From NCBI RefSeq assembly GCF_016743815.1, contig NZ_CP061035.1:1924501-1988500 (forward strand): 64,000 bases of DNA, given 5' to 3'. A model generated the notes under the pieces. It was not told the origin of the DNA, did no database searches, and saw only the letters and a list, made by a program, of their open reading frames with translations. The DNA is from Sphingomonas aliaeris. Its GTDB lineage: Bacteria; Pseudomonadota; Alphaproteobacteria; Sphingomonadales; Sphingomonadaceae. This document shows, one piece after another, positions 39,765 to 49,921 of the stretch; within the stretch, counting starts at the first letter, position 1; the number at the start of each line of letters is the position of its first letter. The translations under genes were made by a program, and so were the position numbers.

Positions 39765-40252
39765 TCGTCCTCGCCGTCGGCCTGTTCATCGGCCAGATTA
39801 AGGGGGTGCGCCGGCTGGATGGTCGAGACGGCGTGCTTGTAGACAAGCTGCGACATGCCATCGCGCTGGAGCAGCATGCAGAACAGGTCGAACGCGGCGA
39901 TCTGGCCCTGCAGCATCACGCCGTTGACCAGGAACATCGTCACATTGTCCTCGGACTTGCGCACGGCGTTCAGGAAAATCTCCTGCAGCAACGGCGCGCG
40001 CTTCTGCGCCTCTCCGATCGCGTTGACGATCGCGGCGACATCGACGCTACCCGACGGCATGATCGTGGAGATGGCATGCTTGTAGATCAGCTGGCTCTGG
40101 CCATCGCGGCGCAACAGTACCGAGAAGTTATCGAACCACGTCACGATCCCCTGCAGTTTCACGCCCTTGACGAGGAACATCGTCACCGGCGTCTTCGAAC
40201 GGCGCAGCGCGTTAAGGAACAGGTCCTGAAGGGAGGTTTGCTTGTCGGCCAT
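39761..40252 (-). CDS. hfq: RNA chaperone Hfq with two tandem Sm domains
   Basis: Post-transcriptional regulator that pairs small RNAs with mRNAs. The 163 residues contain two full Hfq repeats: about 1-72 ([38 protein letters not shown]) and about 85-152 ([38 protein letters not shown]). They are joined by an Ala/Val-rich linker and followed by an acidic tail DEQADGEDD. The first repeat has the rim Arg pair (ALRR); the second has AVRKSED, weaker there. Two copies per chain imply a trimer of tandem subunits forming a pseudo-hexamer. Such tandem Hfq is known in sphingomonads. Start ATG 40252. Confidence 0.93.
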   Translation of the reverse strand: MADKQTSLQDLFLNALRRSKTPVTMFLVKGVKLQGIVTWFDNFSVLLRRDGQSQLIYKHAISTIMPSGSVDVAAIVNAIGEAQKRAPLLQEIFLNAVRKSEDNVTMFLVNGVMLQGQIAAFDLFCMLLQRDGMSQLVYKHAVSTIQPAHPLNLADEQADGEDD

Positions 40253-40429
40253 CGGTCGATCCTTTGTTATTGGCGGGAGATTGCCCGCTTGAGCGCCGTT
40301 TCCCGGCGTCGGATTGCACAGGTGCGTTGCCGTGCGGACCCAATCTAGGGTGCCAACCCCTGTCCGTCCATAAGCATGGGATAAAGGATCGTATCCGGAC
40401 GAGACTTTATTCGACCCGACCGCGGACGA

Positions 40430-41803
40430 TCAGTCCTCCCGCGTTTCCGTGATGCCCAGCAACTTCAGCTTACGGTGCAGCGCGGAACGCTCCATGCCGA
40501 TGAAGTGCGCCGTCCGGGATATGTTCCCGGAAAAGCGCCGGATCTGGACGCGAAGATATTCGCGCTCGAACGTCTCGCGTGCCTCGCGCAGCGGCGATCC
40601 CATGATCGCATTGCCACTGCCGCCGATTTCGCCCGGATCGCCAAGCACTTCGGCCGGCAGCAGGTCCAGGTCGATCCGCCCGATCCGGTCGCCCGGCGCC
40701 ATAATGATCGTCCGCTCGACGACGTTGCGCAACTGGCGGACGTTGCCCGGCCATTCGTAGCTTTGCAGCGCCACCATCGCATCGGGCGCGATTTCCGGTG
40801 TCGGAACGCGGCGTTCGGAGGCGTAATGCGCCATGAAGTGATGCACGAGCGCGGGAATATCCTCGCGCCGCTCCGCCAGGCCGGGGATCAATACCGGCAC
40901 GACGTTCAAGCGGTAATAGAGATCCTCGCGGAAACGACCCTCGGCAATTTCCTGCATCAGATCGCGTGCGGTGGCCGATACGACGCGGACATCGACCTTG
41001 ACCACGCGCTGGCCGCCGACACGCGTGAAACTCTGGTCGGTCAGGACGCGCAGGATCCGCGCCTGCGTCGTCACCGGCATGTCGGCGATCTCGTCCAGGA
41101 ACAGCGTGCCGCCGTGCGCCTGTTCGAGCAGACCGGGGCGCACCAAACCGCCATGATCCTCGATCCCGAACAATTCCTCCTCGACCCGCTCCGGCGTCAT
41201 CCGCGCCGCGCTGACGATGACGAAGGGCGCGTTGACCCGCCCGCTCCAGCCATGAAGCAGGCGCGCGGCAACCTCCTTGCCGACCCCTGCCCCGCCCATC
41301 ACCAGCACCCGGCTGCCCGTGGCGGCGACCCGTTTCAACGTCGCACGAACGCCGTTGATCGCGGTCGAACTGCCCGTCAGATCGTCGTCACGGCCGGCGC
41401 TGGCGCGCAGCGTCGCGACCTCGCGGCGCAACCGCTCAGTCTCCGTCGCGCGTTCGACCATCAACAGCAGCCGTTCGGCCTCGAACGGCTTTTCGATGAA
41501 ATCCACCGCACCGCGCCTGATCGCCGCGACCGCCGTGTCGAGGTTGCCGTGGCCGGATATGACCAGCACCGGGATGGAGGGATCGCGCCGCTTCATCTCG
41601 TCCAGCAGATCGAGGCCGTCGAGCTTCGAATCCTTAAGCCACACGTCCAACAGCACCAGCGAGGGCCGGCGTGTGGCAATCGCCTCGAGCGCGGCATCGC
41701 TGTCGGCCGCGGTGCGCGCCTGATAGCCTTCGTCTTCGAGAACGCCGGAGACGAGTTCCCGAATGTCGCGTTCGTCGTCTACGATGAGGATGTCGAGCGC
41801 CAT
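40430..41803 (-). CDS. ntrX: Nitrogen/redox response regulator NtrX
   Basis: Response regulator paired with NtrY. Receiver domain with the phospho-acceptor Asp in LVLLDVWLKDSKLDG, AAA+ domain with a Walker A (GGAGVGKEVAARLL) and GGTLFLDEIADM, and a C-terminal Fis-type helix-turn-helix (NISRTAHFIGMERSALHRKL). 457 residues. Where sigma-54 activators have GAFTGA, this protein has FGIEDHGGLVRPG, so it probably does not activate sigma-54 promoters, as reported for other alphaproteobacterial NtrX. It lies directly after ntrY and 177 bases before hfq. Confidence 0.94.
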   Translation of the reverse strand: MALDILIVDDERDIRELVSGVLEDEGYQARTAADSDAALEAIATRRPSLVLLDVWLKDSKLDGLDLLDEMKRRDPSIPVLVISGHGNLDTAVAAIRRGAVDFIEKPFEAERLLLMVERATETERLRREVATLRASAGRDDDLTGSSTAINGVRATLKRVAATGSRVLVMGGAGVGKEVAARLLHGWSGRVNAPFVIVSAARMTPERVEEELFGIEDHGGLVRPGLLEQAHGGTLFLDEIADMPVTTQARILRVLTDQSFTRVGGQRVVKVDVRVVSATARDLMQEIAEGRFREDLYYRLNVVPVLIPGLAERREDIPALVHHFMAHYASERRVPTPEIAPDAMVALQSYEWPGNVRQLRNVVERTIIMAPGDRIGRIDLDLLPAEVLGDPGEIGGSGNAIMGSPLREARETFEREYLRVQIRRFSGNISRTAHFIGMERSALHRKLKLLGITETRED

Positions 41804-41806
41804 GTT

Positions 41807-44022
41807 TTATGTCCGTATTCTGTTGAGGTCCGCCGGTCGGCGGTTATCGTCGTCGTCGCTGTCGGCATCCTTGTCGGTGCCGGTATCGAGCCGCGCGAGC
41901 GCCGCGGCGTCGAAGCGCATCGTCACGAGGGTCCCCCCGCCCTCGCGGTCGCCGAAGGTCATCGTCCCGCAATGCTCCTCCACGATCTTGTTGACGATCG
42001 CGAGCCCCAATCCGGTGCCCCGCGCCCGCGTCGTCATATAAGGTTCTACGATCCGGTCGCGCGCTGCCGGCAGGCCGACCCCGTTATCGGCGATCTGCAC
42101 CGTCACCTGCCGCGCCGGATCCCCGGATAGCGTCATGATGATCTCACCATCCTCAGCATCGCGTGCCTCGATCGCCTCGACCGCGTTTTTGACGATGTTC
42201 GTCAGCGCTTGCCCGATCTGGCGTCGATCGCAGACGAGGTCCAGCGCATCCGCCTCCTGCTCCAGCGCGAAGCGGACGCCGGGATGCGCGACTTCGTGCA
42301 GAAACAGCGACTGCCTCGCAATGTCCACGATCGACTCGCGCTGGAACAGCGGCTTCGGCATCCGGGCGAAGGACGAGAATTCGTCCACCATCCGCCGCAG
42401 ATCACCCACCTGCCGCACGATCGTTTCCGTCAGACGGGCGAACGTGCCATCGTCATTGGGCAGTTGCTTGCCGTACCGCCGCTGGAGTCGTTCGGCGGCA
42501 AGCTGGATCGGGGTCAGCGGGTTCTTGATCTCATGCGCGATCCGGCGCGCGACGTCGGACCAGGCTGCGCGACGCTGATCGAGCAATTGCTGCGTGATAT
42601 CGTCGAAGGTCAGGATCGGGCCGGCATCCGCGCGCGCTATCCGAACGGCGAGCGTCCGCGCATCGCCGCGCGCATCGACCTCGACGATCGCGTCGCGTTG
42701 GTCGGTATCGATCAACGCCGCCAGTTCCGGGGCGATATCCGCCAGCTGCCGGCCGACCGGGCTGTCCGCGCCGGTGTTGAGCAATTCGGTCGCGGATCGA
42801 TTGATCAGGCGGATCGTGCCGTCCTTGGCGATCGAGACGACGCCCGCGCTGACGCCGGACATGACCGCTTCGATCAGTGCGCGCCGGCTTTCCAGCGCGC
42901 CCGTCTGCGCCTGCAACTGATCGGTCATCGCGTTGAACGCATTGGCCAGCGTGCCGACCTCGTCGTTCGTCTTCGGCAACGGTACGCGCGCGGTCAGGTC
43001 GCCCGACGCGACCTTATGCGCCGCCGCGACCAGCTCGCCCACCGGCCGCACAAGCCGATCCGCGACGACGAGCGCGATCCACACCGCGATCCCGACGATC
43101 AGCAGCGACACGACCATCAGTGCCGCGTTGAAGCGCAGTTGCAGTGCGCGCGAACGTGTCTGCAATGCGCTGTAATCGGCGATGATCGCATCGCCGCGCT
43201 TCAACTGGACGGCAAGCCGATCCTCCACCAGCCGGGACGTGTAGAGGTACGTATCCTTGCCGTACGCCAGCTTGACCGCTGCCCCGACGCGCTTGCTGTC
43301 CGCGATGGGAACGACCTGCTCGCCACGATCCAGCCGGTCCATGACGTCGCGGCTGATGATGTTTTCGGTCGATCGTCCGTACGGATTCAGCACGATCAGC
43401 GGATTGGCCTCGCCCTTGCGGACGATCATCGCCTCGGACAGTTCGCGATTATAGGTTTGCAGGAAGAGCAATTCCTGGAAACGCTTGGATTCGATCGGGG
43501 TCGATTGCAGATAGCCGACCAGATCCGGCCCCATCGCGACGGCGTTGCCCTCGACACGTTCGACCTCGCGCTGGAAGTTTTCCTGCACCAAGGACCGCGC
43601 ATTGCCAACCAACGCGGCCGTCCGCTGCGACGACCAGAATTCGACGCCGTACTGGAACAGCAGCGACGCGAAGATCACGACCAGCAGCGTGGGTACGGCG
43701 GCGATCAGCGAGAACATAGCGACGAGCTGGACGTGCAATCGCGCGCGCCCCCGATCGGCGACCGTGCTGCCCGCCGTACCGCGATCCGGCGACCTAGCAA
43801 GACCAGCAAGGCGATGTCGGGCAGCAAGTTCGCGACGAGGAGGAACGCGACCAGCGGCGGAGTCAGGATATTTTGCGACGGGCCGCTGGATCGCAGCAGG
43901 AAGTAACTGCCGACGGCGATCGCCAGCGCGACGCCGAGCACGAGCAGTTCGACGAAGGGCGTCACGCTGAACCGGCGGTTCGTCGCTATCGGGGCATCCA
44001 TTATAGAGGCATCGGCCTTCAT
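41807..44022 (-). CDS. ntrY: Sensor histidine kinase NtrY, interrupted by one apparent -1 frameshift
   Basis: Membrane sensor kinase for NtrX. N-terminal transmembrane helices (FVELLVLGVALAIAVGSYFL, PPLVAFLLVANLLPDIALLV) lie in one frame ending at 43705. The remainder (LHVQLVAMFSLIAAVPTLLV onward) lies in another. One missing G in the G5 run (plus strand C5 at 43748-43752) explains it: with six, the junction reads RSPIGGRARLHVQLVAMF, as in intact NtrY. A periplasmic domain, HAMP, PAS, HisKA with His in AHEIKNPLTPIQLAAERL, and HATPase_c (NIVKNAVEAIE, GTGLGLAIV) follow. Repaired length 738 residues, normal. ATG 44022 chosen. Confidence 0.9.
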
Positions 44023-44075
44023 CGTGGCCGTACTACAACGCAATTGTGGCAATTAGAACACAGTTTAACGTCGAT

Positions 44076-45527
44076 CTACCCCGTTACTGCCTCACTCGAC
44101 CGTCCGGACGCAGGATCGATGCCCAGCGTATCCAGCCTTTTCCGCAGCGTATTGCGATTGATCCCCATCGCACGCGCCGCCCGGAGCTGGTTCTGGCCGT
44201 GCCGTGCCAGCATCGCTTCAATCAGGGGGCGTTCGACTTCGCCGATGATCCGGTCGTACAGCGTGCCATCATCAAGCACACCGGGCTCCTCGCGCGCCAG
44301 CCGCTCGATCCGCGCCTGCACCGCCGCCTCGATCCCCGGATCGCCGTCGAAAAGCGGCCGGGAGATCGTGGCCCCCAGCATCGATCGCACTTCCTCCGCA
44401 TCGATCCGCTCGTCGCGCGCTAGCACCGCCATACGGCGCATGATATTCTCCAGCTCGCGCACGTTTCCGGGCCAGTCGTAATGCTCCAGCGCAACGATCG
44501 CCTGCGGCTCTAACTGCTTGCGCGGCAGACCGCTTTCGGCTGCGCGGTCGAGAAAGTGCCGTGCCAGCAGCGCGATGTCCTGCCGCCGCGCGCGCAGCGC
44601 CGGCAGCGCGACGGGCACGACGTTCAGACGATAGAACAGGTCCTCGCGAAACTGTCCGCTCGAGACCAGTCCCGACAGGTCCTTGTTCGTCGCGGCGACG
44701 ATCCGGACGTCGGCGCGGATCGTCCGTGCGCCGCCCACCGTCGTGAACTCGCCCGACTGTAGGACGCGCAACAGCCTCGTCTGCGCCTCGATCGGCATGT
44801 CACCGATTTCATCGAGGAACAACGTGCCGCCTGCCGCCTGTTCGAACCGTCCCGCGGTTCGCGCCTGTGCGCCAGTGAACGCGCCGCGTTCGTGCCCAAA
44901 CAGTTCCGCCTCGATCAGTTCGCGCGGAATAGCGGCCATGTTGATCGCGACGAATGGGAAGCGTTTGCGCGGCCCCAGATCGTGGATCGCCCGCGCCACC
45001 AGTTCCTTGCCCGTGCCGGATTCGCCCGAGATCAATACGGTCAGGTCGTTCGATACGACGCGCGCGATGATCCGGTACACGTCCTGCATCGCCGCCGAGC
45101 GCCCGATCAGCGGCAGCGTCGCATCGTCCTCGCCCACCGGATCGATCGGCCCGCCGCGATCGCGCGCCAATCCCCCCTGCACCGCGCGGGACAAGGCATC
45201 GAGATCGAACGGCTTGGGCAGATAGTCGTACGCGCCGACCTCCGTGGCGCGCACTGCCGTACTGAGCGTATTTTGTGCCGACAATACGATCACCGGCAGG
45301 CTGGGATGGTCCACCGTCAGCCGGGCGATCCGGTCCAGCCCGTTGCCGTCGGGCAGGATGACGTCGGATATCAGCACGTCCGGCATCGCGATCGCGAGTT
45401 GCACTTCCATCTCGGCCAGGGTCGCGACCGACGTGACCTTATGCCCTTCGCGTCGCAGCGATTGCGCGACGACGGTACGGATCGCGGCGTCGTCGTCCAC
45501 GACCAGGATATTGCCCGTCTTGCTCAT
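44076..45527 (-). CDS. ntrC: Nitrogen regulation response regulator NtrC
   Basis: Sigma-54 activator of nitrogen-assimilation genes, phosphorylated by NtrB. Receiver Asp in VLISDVILPDGNG, AAA+ domain with Walker A GESGTGKELVARAI and intact GAFTGA (HERGAFTGAQAR), and C-terminal helix-turn-helix (NQLRAARAMGINRNTLRKRL). 483 residues. ATG 45527 chosen (MSKTGNILVVDDD); the longer frame is not family-like. It follows ntrB with a short spacer. Confidence 0.95.
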   Translation of the reverse strand: MSKTGNILVVDDDAAIRTVVAQSLRREGHKVTSVATLAEMEVQLAIAMPDVLISDVILPDGNGLDRIARLTVDHPSLPVIVLSAQNTLSTAVRATEVGAYDYLPKPFDLDALSRAVQGGLARDRGGPIDPVGEDDATLPLIGRSAAMQDVYRIIARVVSNDLTVLISGESGTGKELVARAIHDLGPRKRFPFVAINMAAIPRELIEAELFGHERGAFTGAQARTAGRFEQAAGGTLFLDEIGDMPIEAQTRLLRVLQSGEFTTVGGARTIRADVRIVAATNKDLSGLVSSGQFREDLFYRLNVVPVALPALRARRQDIALLARHFLDRAAESGLPRKQLEPQAIVALEHYDWPGNVRELENIMRRMAVLARDERIDAEEVRSMLGATISRPLFDGDPGIEAAVQARIERLAREEPGVLDDGTLYDRIIGEVERPLIEAMLARHGQNQLRAARAMGINRNTLRKRLDTLGIDPASGRSSEAVTG

Positions 45528-45540
45528 CCCAGCCTCATTC

Positions 45541-46603
45541 TCATTGCCCTCTCGGCAGCAGGATACGGAAGACGGTCGCCTCCGGCGAACCCTCACGCGT
45601 ATATTGGATGATCCCGCCCATATCGCGCACTAGTTTGTCGACCAGGGCGAGGCCAAGCCCCTGCCCCTCCGGCTTTCCGCTGATGAACGGGTCGAACAGA
45701 TGCTCCGCGATATCCGGCGGCGCGCCCGGCCCGTTGTCGATCACGCAGATCTCGATCGGCAGCGGGCGGCGCGGCCGGCCCGGCCCGGCGCTGACCGCCA
45801 TGCCGTGGCGATAGGCAGTCGCCAGCGTCACGCGTGCGTCCGGCTGCCCAGCCATCGCTTCGCACGCATTCTTTAGAAGGTTCAGGATCACCTGCAGGAT
45901 CGCATCACGATCGCCGAGAACCGGGGGCAGGGACGGATCGAACCGTTCTTCGATCGTCATGTTGGCGGCAAACCCGGCCAGTGCCACGCGGCGGGCATGG
46001 TCCAGCAGCGGATAGATGTTCTCCGGCACCAGCTTCAGGGGGCGTGTATCGGTGAAGTCCTGCATACGATCGATCAAAGCCGCGATCCGATCGACTTCCG
46101 TGACGATGAGCGTCGTCAGCTCCTCGCCTTCCGCGCTGCCACTGCGCCCCAACAATTGTGCAGCTCCGCGAATGCCCGACAGCGGGTTCTTGATTTCATG
46201 TGCGAGCATTGCGGCCGCGCCGACAGCGGCGCGTGCAGCGGATGCCCGGTCGGCGCTGTGGCCCATCCGGCGCGACGTGGCGGCATGATGCAAGGTGATC
46301 GTACGCCAGCCCGGATGATCCGCCACCGCCGCTTCGATGAAGTCCGCGCGTACGCGTCCGCCCCGGGCAAGCTCGATCTCCGTATCGAACGCGGCAAAGC
46401 CATGATCGTCGCGACTGGCGGGATCGCGTGGCGACCGCAAAATCGATGCGAGGGGTTGGCCCAGCATGGCGCGTTCGGACAGGTTCAGCAGCGTCTCGCA
46501 ATCGGCATTCGCATGGGCGATCCGGCCGAGAGGATCGACGACCATGACCGCGACAGGAAGCGCGGCGAACAATTCGGCGAACCCCGGCCCCCGGATCGGT
46601 CAT
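45541..46603 (-). CDS. ntrB: Nitrogen regulation sensor kinase NtrB, interrupted by one apparent +1 frameshift
   Basis: Cytoplasmic histidine kinase that phosphorylates NtrC and receives PII input. A PAS-like N-terminus (FAALPVAVMVVDPLGRIAHA), the phospho-acceptor His in MLAHEIKNPLSGIRGAAQLL, and ATP-binding motifs (NLLKNACEAM, DNGPGAP, GQGLGLALV). The ATG at 46603 is in another frame: an extra G in the G5 run (plus strand C5 at 46588-46592) separates it. With four G the start reads MTDPGPGFAELFAALPVA, as expected. Repaired length 353 residues. It starts 10 bases after dusB, the classic dusB-ntrB-ntrC order. Confidence 0.9.
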
Positions 46604-46613
46604 GCGGCGTGGA

Positions 46614-47612
46614 TCACGCCGCGGCGCGGCTGCGGTACGGCGCGTAGAATTCAGCGAGCATCGCCTGCACGACTTTCGGGTCCGGTATCTGGTTTACCCG
46701 ATTGCGGAATTCGGCCGATCCGTGAATGCCGCGCGTGTACCAGCCGATATGCTTGCGGGCCATGTTGACGCCGACCTCATTGCCATAATGGCTGAGCATT
46801 GCATCGTAATGTTCGGAAATAACGTCATATTGTTCTTCGAGGCTGGGATCCTCGATCCGCCGGCCGGTCGAGAACCACTCCATCACCTGCGCCAGGAACC
46901 ATGGGCGGCCATAGGCGCCACGGCCGATCATCACGCCGTCCGCGCCGGATTGCTCCAACGCCGCTTCCGCATCCTCGATCGTGTTGATGTCGCCGTTCGC
47001 GATCACCGGCACATCGACGGCGTCCTTGACCTTCCGGATAAAGGCCCAATCGGCACTGCCCTTGTACATCTGGTTGCGCGTCCGCCCGTGCACGGCGATC
47101 AACTTTACGCCCAGATCCTGCGCGACCTTCGCGAGTTCAGGGGCATTCAAGCTGTCGTGGCACCAGCCCATTCGCATCTTCAGCGTGACTGGCACGGTGA
47201 CCGCATCGACGACGCCCCGAATGATCGCAGCGGCATTGTCCAGATCGCGCATCAATGCCGATCCGGCATCGCCGTTCGTCACCTTTCGAACCGGACACCC
47301 CATGTTGATGTCGATGATCGCTGCCCCGCGATCCTCGCTCAGCTTCGCCGCCTCGCCCATTTCATGCGGCGTGCAACCGACGAGCTGCATCGACACCGGA
47401 TCCTCGCTCGCGTGCCACGCCGCCTTTTGCAGCGACTGGCGCGTTTCGCGGATCGCTGCCTGGCTCGCGACCATTTCGGTCACGTTGAGGCCGGAGCCAT
47501 AGCGACGCACGAGCGTGCGAAACGGCAGATCCGTCACCCCGGTCATCGGCGCAAGCACGACGGGGCGATCTATCCGGACAGGTCCGACCTGGATGGGGCT
47601 GAGTGTTTTCAT
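46614..47612 (-). CDS. dusB: tRNA-dihydrouridine synthase
   Basis: Reduces uridine to dihydrouridine in tRNA with FMN. TIM-barrel of 332 residues: [20 protein letters not shown] at the N-terminus, the catalytic Cys in [20 protein letters not shown], and [15 protein letters not shown], then ANGDI and GRGAYGRPW for FMN binding. ATG 47612 ([10 protein letters not shown]) was chosen over the longer open frame. It is first in the dusB-ntrBCYX unit, a conserved linkage in alphaproteobacteria, with its promoter in the 85-base gap facing ispDF. Confidence 0.93.
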   Translation of the reverse strand: MKTLSPIQVGPVRIDRPVVLAPMTGVTDLPFRTLVRRYGSGLNVTEMVASQAAIRETRQSLQKAAWHASEDPVSMQLVGCTPHEMGEAAKLSEDRGAAIIDINMGCPVRKVTNGDAGSALMRDLDNAAAIIRGVVDAVTVPVTLKMRMGWCHDSLNAPELAKVAQDLGVKLIAVHGRTRNQMYKGSADWAFIRKVKDAVDVPVIANGDINTIEDAEAALEQSGADGVMIGRGAYGRPWFLAQVMEWFSTGRRIEDPSLEEQYDVISEHYDAMLSHYGNEVGVNMARKHIGWYTRGIHGSAEFRNRVNQIPDPKVVQAMLAEFYAPYRSRAAA

Positions 47613-47697
47613 ATATGCCTGAAAAACGGGCAGTAGTTGAAATCGGTAGAAATGGCAAGGCTGGCGAGCGGTTCGCGCTTCGTCTAGGCCTGCCGCC

Positions 47698-48864
47698 ATG
47701 ACGTCGCCAAACCAACATGCCGGTCCCCGTATCGCTGCGATCATTGTTGCTGCCGGGTCTGGATCACGAAGCGGCAGCGAGATTCCCAAGCAGTTCACGA
47801 TACTCGCGGGCCTGCCAATGATCGCACACAGCTACCGTGCGTTGCGGGACCACCCAGCTATAGGTCAGGTCGTGGTTGTCATCGGTGACGATCAGGGCGC
47901 GATGCTCGCCGCTACGATCCCCGATGCGACCGGCGTAGCCGGCGGCGCAACCCGGCGGCTTTCGGTTCGGGCGGGGTTGGAGGCGTTGGCGGCCGACGCG
48001 CCACGCGCCGTCCTGATCCACGACGCGGCCCGCCCCTTTCTATCGGCTGCGGTCATCGACCGCCTGGTCGCCGCGCTCGACACGTCGGACGGCGCCCTCC
48101 CCGCTTTGCCGGTCGCGGACACGCTGGCGCGGGGGGACACGGTCCTCGGAGAAACTGTCGATCGTGAAGGCTTGTGGCGGGTGCAGACCCCACAGGCGTT
48201 CCGGTTCGAGACCATCCTCGCCGCTCACCGTGATTGGGCGTTCGACGAACCGACGGACGATGCGCAGATGGTGCGACGGCTTGGCGGCACCGTCGCAATG
48301 GTGGAAGGAGATACCATGCTCGAAAAAATCACCTATCCATCCGACTTCGCCGCCGCCGAGGCGCGCATCGCCCCGCCACCGCTTATTTCGCGCAGTGCGA
48401 GCGGCTTCGATGTCCACCGGCTTGAGGTGGGCGAGGAGCTTTGGCTCGGTGGCATACTGATTCCGCATGACAAGGGCCTGTCGGGTCATAGCGATGCCGA
48501 CGTCGCGCTTCATGCAATCACCGACGCGCTGCTGGGCACGATTGCGGCGGGCGATATCGGGACGCATTTCCCGCCGAGCGATCCGCAGTGGAAAGGCGCA
48601 GACTCCGCGCAATTCTTGCAGCATGCCGCCACTCTCGTCCGCACCGAGGGCGGGGTGATAGATTTTGTCGACCTGACCCTGATGTGCGAGGCGCCGAAGA
48701 TCGGTCCGCACCGGGAGGCGATGCGCACTCGGATCGCAGGTTTACTCGAACTGACGCCGCGCCAGGTGAGCGTGAAAGCCACGACGACCGAACGCCTGGG
48801 GTTCACCGGTCGCGGCGAAGGCATTGCGGCACAGGCCGTTGCGACCATACGGATCCCGGCATGA
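47698..48864 (+). CDS. ispDF: Bifunctional IspD/IspF of the MEP pathway
   Basis: Two enzymes in one 388-residue chain: IspD (residues 1 to about 228) makes CDP-methylerythritol, and IspF (about 230 to the end) makes the cyclic diphosphate. IspD motifs: [35 protein letters not shown]. IspF motifs: [11 protein letters not shown] with zinc ligands, [18 protein letters not shown], and [20 protein letters not shown]. The fusion is common in alphaproteobacteria. It supplies isoprenoid units with dxr (15724). Its stop overlaps the next gene's ATG as ATGA. Confidence 0.95.
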   Translation: MTSPNQHAGPRIAAIIVAAGSGSRSGSEIPKQFTILAGLPMIAHSYRALRDHPAIGQVVVVIGDDQGAMLAATIPDATGVAGGATRRLSVRAGLEALAADAPRAVLIHDAARPFLSAAVIDRLVAALDTSDGALPALPVADTLARGDTVLGETVDREGLWRVQTPQAFRFETILAAHRDWAFDEPTDDAQMVRRLGGTVAMVEGDTMLEKITYPSDFAAAEARIAPPPLISRSASGFDVHRLEVGEELWLGGILIPHDKGLSGHSDADVALHAITDALLGTIAAGDIGTHFPPSDPQWKGADSAQFLQHAATLVRTEGGVIDFVDLTLMCEAPKIGPHREAMRTRIAGLLELTPRQVSVKATTTERLGFTGRGEGIAAQAVATIRIPA

Positions 48865-49397
48865 AACCCATTCTGGCCCTACTGCTTGGCATCAGTTTGA
48901 TCGCGTCCCCGGCGGCCGCACAGCCGCTTCGCTGCCTGCAACCCCAGGAAGCGGAGTCGCTCGCGCTCGTGGCGTTGCCCGATATCCTGCGCGAGACCGT
49001 GCGCACCTGCGCAACCACCTTGCCGGCATCGTCTTTCGTCCGGGCGAATTCTGCGCCGTTGATCGCCAAGTATCAGGTCGAGGCGGACCGCGCCTGGCCC
49101 GCCGCGCAACGCGCGCTGCTCAAGCTCAGCGATCCGATGATCGAACCCCTGCTCAACACGCAGATCGCACGCCAAATGCTGACCGCTCTTGCCGTTTCAC
49201 AGATTGTCGGACGGATCGACGTTGCGGATTGCAATACGATCGACCGGCTGGCGTCATTGCTCCAGCCTTTGCCGCCGCGTAACACCGCAGGCCTGATCGT
49301 CACCTCGCTTCAATACCTGAAGGCGCGTAAGGCCTCCGGTGCGAAGGCGGTGAAGGACGTTCCCGAACTGCCGATCTGTGCGGAGCCAAAGCGATGA
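48861..49397 (+). CDS. Secreted protein of unknown function
   Basis: A 178-residue exported protein. ATG 48861 overlaps the ispDF stop and opens a signal peptide ([20 protein letters not shown]). The mature part is alpha-helical looking, with four or five Cys (RCLQPQEAE, RTCATTLP, VADCNTIDR, LPICAEPKR) that could form disulfides. I do not recognise the family. It is sandwiched between ispDF and a CinA-type gene with overlapping ends, so it is co-expressed with them, which tells little about its job. Confidence 0.75.
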   Translation: MKPILALLLGISLIASPAAAQPLRCLQPQEAESLALVALPDILRETVRTCATTLPASSFVRANSAPLIAKYQVEADRAWPAAQRALLKLSDPMIEPLLNTQIARQMLTALAVSQIVGRIDVADCNTIDRLASLLQPLPPRNTAGLIVTSLQYLKARKASGAKAVKDVPELPICAEPKR

Positions 49398-49921
49398 CGA
49401 TAGACACGTTGCTGCCGGTCGAACTGGTCGAAGCCGCCCGGAAGGTGGTCGAGCGCAATCTCGCAATCGGTCGTCGTGTCAGTATCGCCGAAAGCTGCAC
49501 GGGCGGTCTGGTCGCCGCTGCGATCACCGAAATTCCGGGATCGTCCGAAGTGCTCGGATGCAGTTTCGTGACCTATTCCAACGAGGCGAAGCTCGATCTG
49601 CTGCGTGTCAGCTCGGACGTGCTCGAAACGTTCGGAGCGGTATCGATCGCGGTCGCCTGGAGCATGGCGCAAGGGGCGCTGGAACGAAGCGGCGCGGATG
49701 TGGCTGTCGCGATCACGGGAATCGCCGGGCCAGACGGCGGGTCAGACAAGAAGCCGGTCGGCACCGTCGTCTTCGCGCGTGCCGAAAAGGGTGCGGACCC
49801 GGCCAATATCGTCGCCGACCGCAAGCAGTTCGGTGATCTCGGCCGCGGCGGGGTCCGCCTTCAGGCTGCGCTATGCGCGCTCGAATTGCTGTTGCCGCCC
49901 GACGCCGAGGAAGGCCCGTAA
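49394..49921 (+). CDS. CinA-family C-terminal domain protein (nicotinamide-nucleotide amidase-like)
   Basis: A 175-residue protein consisting only of the CinA/PncC domain, which deamidates nicotinamide mononucleotide to nicotinate mononucleotide. Motifs IAESCTGGLVAAAITEIPGSS, FVTYSNEAK and AITGIAGPDGGSDKKPVGTV are complete. It lacks the N-terminal MoaB/CinA domain, like Escherichia PncC/YgaD. ATG 49394 overlaps the previous stop. It converges on the RatA-like gene and shares 61 bases with it. Confidence 0.9.
   Translation: MTIDTLLPVELVEAARKVVERNLAIGRRVSIAESCTGGLVAAAITEIPGSSEVLGCSFVTYSNEAKLDLLRVSSDVLETFGAVSIAVAWSMAQGALERSGADVAVAITGIAGPDGGSDKKPVGTVVFARAEKGADPANIVADRKQFGDLGRGGVRLQAALCALELLLPPDAEEGP

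Noticed and set aside
38322..39842. 506-codon plus-strand ORF
   Set aside because: Shadow of hflX on the other strand; no family motif and no ribosome binding site.
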